The notes beneath the pieces are model-generated. The model worked only from the letters and a program-made list of their open reading frames with translations. It searched no databases and was not told the origin of the DNA. Source: Bryobacterales bacterium (GTDB lineage Bacteria > Acidobacteriota > Terriglobia > Bryobacterales > Bryobacteraceae). From it: a DNA stretch of 34,367 nucleotides. How positions within the stretch are numbered: the first letter of the stretch is position 1; each line of letters starts with the position of its first letter. Shown here piece after piece: positions 30,937-34,367 of this stretch. The stretch lies in assembly GCA_003136575.1 (NCBI GenBank), contig PLEX01000225.1, forward strand, positions 14,583 through 48,949. The letters run 5' to 3'. The translations under genes and the position numbers were made by a program.

Positions 30937-31432
30937 TGTTTTCATACACTTACGGGCTTTGCGCTGTGACGCGGAACGGGCCGCAGGATTTCCCGGAAAA
31001 AAACAGAATGATTCGGCGGCATGAATTCGCGCGCCGCACTGCTGCGCGATTAGCGCGGTAAGTCTGTCTGGGTGCGCCTGCCGCACCTTTTGGCAACAGC
31101 CGGGCGACAAAAAAATCACTTTGTCTGTTGACGACTGAATTCCCCAATTGCTATTCAGGAAGCGACGATGCATATCGCGAGGGATGCCGGATGGCGAAGG
31201 AGTGCGTTAGGATCTTCGGTTTCGCGCCGTGAAGAATGTCTTGTCCAAGGGACGATCCCGCAACCGCCCAGTACAGGAAAACTGGCCAGAGGACCGGGTG
31301 AAACTTCCCGGTGGACCTCGACCCGGTCCACAAGGCTATCCAGCCGTTTCCGCCAGTAGCAAGCGCGGCAACGGCGATTCGGAACACGGCTAACGGTGAT
31401 ACTGTGACTGCGTCTCGCTTAAACAATTTCAT
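30937..31432. other. Gene-free stretch after the tRNA
   Basis: I see no supportable gene here. The open frames on the minus strand (31151-31432 and others) have no family resemblance. AT-rich runs occur near 31000 and 31110. No attachment-site duplicate of the tRNA 3' end was found in the interval. Confidence 0.5.
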
Positions 31433-32239
31433 ATGCCAGCTCCGACCCTCTTACGCCACAACCCCGTGGCGTTCACCCTGATTTCCGCCGCGCTGGGAGT
31501 AGTCTTCGGGATACCCATTGCGGCCGCTGCTTCGCTGGACGATCCGGTCATCTACTCGGAAAATCGAACCTCCGAGTCGACTATCCAGGATCGCGACCCC
31601 GGCTACAAGCCGATGTATCTAGTGTATGCAGACAAAGAGCGGACTGCCGATGAGGCGAAGAAGCTTGTCGATGACCTCGGGCTGACACGGCACGTCCAGG
31701 ACTACAAGACGCGCGTGTTTGTCGTGGGGCCGAGCAACGGGAATACGTACGATGACGCGGCCGACCTTACGGCTTACCAGAACTTCCTGAAGACACACCG
31801 CTCATCGAACCTGAAGATCGTGGCGGTGGGCGCGGGGTCCACATTTGTGAACAGTTTGATTTCGAAGCATGCATACGCCGTGGCTGGCATCATGACCTAC
31901 GGAGGGTCGATTGCGGGGGGTACTTCGTCGAGCATGCCTGTGCCCGCGTATGTACACACAACCGATCCGGCGGTCGCCAAGCTGTACATACAGGCGAACG
32001 GAGCTACCTCCAAAGTTGAGGCGCCACGGAAGCCGGGGGGAGGCCAGAGCGTCAATCGAATCGCTAATTCACGCCACGCGACGATCTATGCCTTCGATTC
32101 GGCGAACGGCAAACTTCTATGGTCGAGCGGCGATCAGATCACGGGCTGGAACCATGGCAGCGGTATGACCGCCATTAATGGCAAAGCCTATATCAGCACG
32201 TTCGACGGTTATTTTTATTGCTTCGGAGTCGCAAAGTAA
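31433..32239 (+). CDS. Chimeric secreted protein: esterase-like N-part and PQQ-propeller C-part
   Basis: A 268-residue protein with a signal peptide (FTLISAALGVVFGIPIAAAA). Residues about 50-200 resemble an alpha/beta hydrolase-like module: YLVYADKERTADEAKKLVDD, TRVFVVGPSNGNTYDD, LKIVAVGAGSTFVNSLISKH and MPVPAYVHTTDPAVAKLY. From about residue 215 the sequence changes to one outer-propeller unit: ATIYAFDSANGKLLWSSG, then GMTAINGKAYISTFDG, as in quinoprotein beta-propellers and in the next gene. The hydrolase part lacks the usual C-terminal His, and the propeller part is a single blade, so this looks like a deletion fusion of two genes. It could be non-functional despite an intact frame. No SD precedes the ATG. 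Confidence 0.7.
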   Translation: MPAPTLLRHNPVAFTLISAALGVVFGIPIAAAASLDDPVIYSENRTSESTIQDRDPGYKPMYLVYADKERTADEAKKLVDDLGLTRHVQDYKTRVFVVGPSNGNTYDDAADLTAYQNFLKTHRSSNLKIVAVGAGSTFVNSLISKHAYAVAGIMTYGGSIAGGTSSSMPVPAYVHTTDPAVAKLYIQANGATSKVEAPRKPGGGQSVNRIANSRHATIYAFDSANGKLLWSSGDQITGWNHGSGMTAINGKAYISTFDGYFYCFGVAK

Positions 32240-32258
32240 GCGCGAGGTGACGACAACC

Positions 32259-33869
32259 ATGGAAACCACAATGAAGCGAGTCTCGATCATAGCTCTTACG
32301 GCCACAGCACTCACGACGGGCACGGCATACGCCCAGGGTGGACGCGGCGGCGGTGGCGGATGGACGACCAGCCGCGCGGACGCGCAACGCACCGCCTGGG
32401 TTCGGACAGATACAGCCATCTCGGTTGAAGGCGTGCAGAAGCCCGATTTCGGGCTTCAATGGACGGTGAAAGTGGGTCACACGCCGCGCGAAACACTGAG
32501 CGAAGGCGTCAGCGGCAATACCGCTCAACTCGACCCTTCGCCTGGCAACGTCACGGGAAGCGCGAACAACTTATATGCCTACGAAATCGACACTGGCACC
32601 ATCGCGTGGACGAAGCATTTTGACGCGCCGGCTCCAACTGCCTCGACGGCGGCGTGCCCTGGCGGAATGACGGGCGGTGTTACACGGGCGACATCTCTGG
32701 CAGCGAACGTTGCCGGAACAACCTTGGGCGGACGTGGTGGCGGCCGAGGTGCGACTGGCGGCGTTGGCGCCCCCGGCGAGGGTGTACCCATGTCTCTCTT
32801 TTCCCGCGGCGGACGCGGCGGCTCTGGCGGGCGCGGCGGGGTTGCCGGATTCTCCGGTGGCGGGTTCGCCGGCGGCGGATTCGGGGGAGGCGCGGCGGGC
32901 GCTTCCGGTCGCGGAGGCGGAGGAGCCGGCATCAACCGTCCGGGTCCGGGGGCTTCCTACGCGCTGTCGAGCGATGGAGTTTTGCACACGATCGGTCAGT
33001 CGCAGGGCAGGGAACTGAAGAAGCCGGTTCCGTTCCTGCCCGCTAATGCTAACGCAACCGACCTGATTCTGGTGGGCGAGACCATCTTCACCTCGACGGT
33101 CAATAATTGCGGCGGCGTCGCCAATGGTGTCTGGGCGCTCGATCTTACTGATGGGACGGTCCATTCGTGGAAGTCCGAAGTGAGCCCGGTGGGCGCTGTT
33201 GCGCTTTCATCTGAAGGAACGCTCTATGTGGCGATTGGCGAAGGCACAGGCCGTTTTCACGACTCAATCGTGGCGCTCGATCCGAAGACCCTCGCCGTGA
33301 AGGACTGGTTTGCCACGACGAGCCCATTCTCATCCGCTCCGGTAATCTTCCCGCAAGGTGGGCGCGAACTTGTGGCCGCAGCCACGAAGGACGGAAGAAT
33401 TTTTCTGCTCGATGCAATGTCCCTCGGCGGTGCCGACCATAAGGCAGCGCTCGCGACATCGGCCGCAACCACAACTTCGAAGGCCTGGTCGCCCTCGGCT
33501 CTGGCAACCTGGGAAGATGGCGCGCACGACCGGTGGCTGCTCATTCCGGCCATTGGCGCAGGCAGTGGTATCGTTGCGTTGAAGGTCACCGGGACTGCGC
33601 TCCAACAGGCCTGGACGTCTCCAGTCCTGTCGGCGCCATCGCCGCCCATCGTGGTCAACGGTGTGGTTTTCGCATTGAACAGCGGGATGGCAGCGTCACC
33701 GGCGGTGCTGCATGCGCTCGACGGCGCCACCGGCAAGGAAATATGGAACAGTGGCCAAACGATCAAATCTTTCGTCAAGTCGGCGGGCTTATGGTCGATC
33801 AGCGGACAGGTTTACGTCGCGACGAACGACGCGACAATTTATGCATTCGGCACTCCGATGGGCCGGTAG
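32259..33869 (+). CDS. Secreted PQQ-binding-like beta-propeller protein with Gly-rich insert
   Basis: A 536-residue protein with a signal peptide (MKRVSIIALTATALTTGTAYA). Propeller blades show NNLYAYEIDTGTIAWTKHFD, VALSSEGTLYVAIGEGTGRF and the C-terminal VLHALDGATGKEIWNSGQ followed by VYVATNDATIYAFG, as in PQQ-dependent dehydrogenase-like propellers. Residues about 156-236 form a low-complexity GRGG/GGF/GAGG insert that splits the propeller. The quinone ligands of true dehydrogenases are not evident, so enzymatic activity is uncertain. The start ATG 32259 has a GAGGTGA site about 9 nt upstream; ATG 32271 is an alternative. It lies 19 nt after the chimeric gene and 19 nt before the DUF1080 gene, forming a probable operon. 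Confidence 0.88.
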   Translation: METTMKRVSIIALTATALTTGTAYAQGGRGGGGGWTTSRADAQRTAWVRTDTAISVEGVQKPDFGLQWTVKVGHTPRETLSEGVSGNTAQLDPSPGNVTGSANNLYAYEIDTGTIAWTKHFDAPAPTASTAACPGGMTGGVTRATSLAANVAGTTLGGRGGGRGATGGVGAPGEGVPMSLFSRGGRGGSGGRGGVAGFSGGGFAGGGFGGGAAGASGRGGGGAGINRPGPGASYALSSDGVLHTIGQSQGRELKKPVPFLPANANATDLILVGETIFTSTVNNCGGVANGVWALDLTDGTVHSWKSEVSPVGAVALSSEGTLYVAIGEGTGRFHDSIVALDPKTLAVKDWFATTSPFSSAPVIFPQGGRELVAAATKDGRIFLLDAMSLGGADHKAALATSAATTTSKAWSPSALATWEDGAHDRWLLIPAIGAGSGIVALKVTGTALQQAWTSPVLSAPSPPIVVNGVVFALNSGMAASPAVLHALDGATGKEIWNSGQTIKSFVKSAGLWSISGQVYVATNDATIYAFGTPMGR

Positions 33870-33888
33870 GCAAAGGAACTATTCAATC

Positions 33889-34367
33889 ATGAAACTAACA
33901 AAGGCTTTTTTGATGTCAACCGCGACTGGAGCAGTCGCGCTGATCATGGTGGCGCCCGCGGTGTTCTCTCAGATTCCGGGAGGCGCTGCGGGTGGAAGCG
34001 GACGAGGGGGCGGAGGTATGCGCGGAGCGCCGTTCGATTTCAACGATAACACCGGATACCAGTCGCTCTTCGACGGTAAGACGCTTGATGGCTGGGAAGG
34101 CGCTCCTGGTATGTGGAACGTGGTCGATGGAGCGATCCACATCGATACGGCCTGTGAACACCCCACGGGTACAACGTATATCTACTGGAAGGGCGGCGAA
34201 GTGGCCGACTTCATTCTCAAGTACGACATGAAGGGAACGCAGAGCGTGAATGGCGGGATGCAGTTCCGCAGCTTTTTGACTGAAGACCCGAATGCGCCGA
34301 AGTATCCGCCGCGCGCAGGTGGTGGCGCCGGTCGTGGTGGCAGCGGTGGTGGCGGAGGTCGTGGTGG
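33889..34367 (+). CDS. DUF1080 (3-keto-disaccharide hydrolase-like) secreted protein, 3' truncated
   Basis: The open frame runs off the window end. It has a signal peptide (FLMSTATGAVALIMVAPAVFSQ), a Gly-rich spacer and then the start of a DUF1080 domain, a concanavalin-like fold: YQSLFDGKTLDGWEGAPGMWNVVDGAIH, FILKYDMKGTQSVNGGMQFR. A second Gly/Arg-rich run begins near 34314 (GGGAGRGGSGGGGG) inside the domain, and the window ends within it. DUF1080 proteins in Bacteroidetes, Planctomycetes and Acidobacteria are linked to keto-sugar or polysaccharide breakdown; the substrate is unknown. An AGGA sits 10 nt before the ATG. Confidence 0.9.
   Translation, partial: MKLTKAFLMSTATGAVALIMVAPAVFSQIPGGAAGGSGRGGGGMRGAPFDFNDNTGYQSLFDGKTLDGWEGAPGMWNVVDGAIHIDTACEHPTGTTYIYWKGGEVADFILKYDMKGTQSVNGGMQFRSFLTEDPNAPKYPPRAGGGAGRGGSGGGGGRG

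Noticed and set aside
31151..31432. Minus-strand open frame after the tRNA
   Set aside because: No homology, SD or promoter. It lies in the gene-free interval.
1..34367. CRISPR array
   Set aside because: I saw no regularly spaced direct repeats of 20-40 nt anywhere in the window and no cas genes.

Overview
The window looks like chromosomal DNA of an Acidobacteriota bacterium, probably of the Solibacteraceae/Bryobacterales type. This is an inference from gene content: split hopanoid genes, a CadC/TolB-like TPR regulator, Uma2 nucleases, secreted DUF1080 and PQQ-propeller proteins, a TIGR03790 protein and a VHL-beta domain. The DNA is GC-rich, and most of the roughly 30 protein genes are intact. 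Patches of decayed genes and mobile-element debris lie between them.

Layout. 1-893: molybdate-related genes (a 5'-truncated PBP-like domain protein and a Mop protein). 981-2044: an MNT/HEPN toxin-antitoxin locus whose HEPN half is decayed and split by a 335-bp inverted-repeat element. 2065-6976 (minus): a tightly overlapped hopanoid operon reading small membrane protein, hpnG, two zinc MDR dehydrogenases, hpnC, hpnD. 7044-10973 (minus): pirin, a decayed hicAB pair, an M48 metalloprotease and a quinone-reductase-like MDR. 11006-15025 (plus): ispH, shc (4-nt overlap) and hpnA. Between them the two clusters encode supply of isoprenoid precursor, head-to-head C30 coupling, cyclisation and part of the side-chain chemistry. 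hpnE and hpnH are not in the window.

15059-17130 holds the most unusual gene, a SEFIR domain joined to a VHL-beta domain that keeps the residues forming the hydroxyproline pocket of human pVHL, followed by two Uma2-family proteins. 17197-20442 (minus) is a NarL-type two-component system, a frameshifted secreted protein and a Pal lipoprotein. 20629-26084 contains a DUF1697 gene, a broken acyltransferase, an IS3-type remnant, a TPR regulator and a Vsr-like remnant. 26344-30824 holds an SDR, then an ICMT-like methyltransferase, a GT9 heptosyltransferase, a Tat-exported amidohydrolase and a TIGR03790 protein. A tRNA-Glu(CTC) lies at 30862-30936. From 31433 to the end are three secreted proteins: a chimeric esterase-like/propeller ORF, a Gly-rich PQQ-propeller protein and a DUF1080 protein that runs off the window.

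A recurring signal is a TAnnnT hexamer ending 6-8 nt before a start codon with no good Shine-Dalgarno sequence, which suggests leaderless transcripts for several genes. At least seven loci carry frameshifts, stops or insertions. Two of the frameshifts are one missing G in a short G run and may be sequencing errors. The HEPN, HicAB, acyltransferase, IS and Vsr remnants look like genuine decay.
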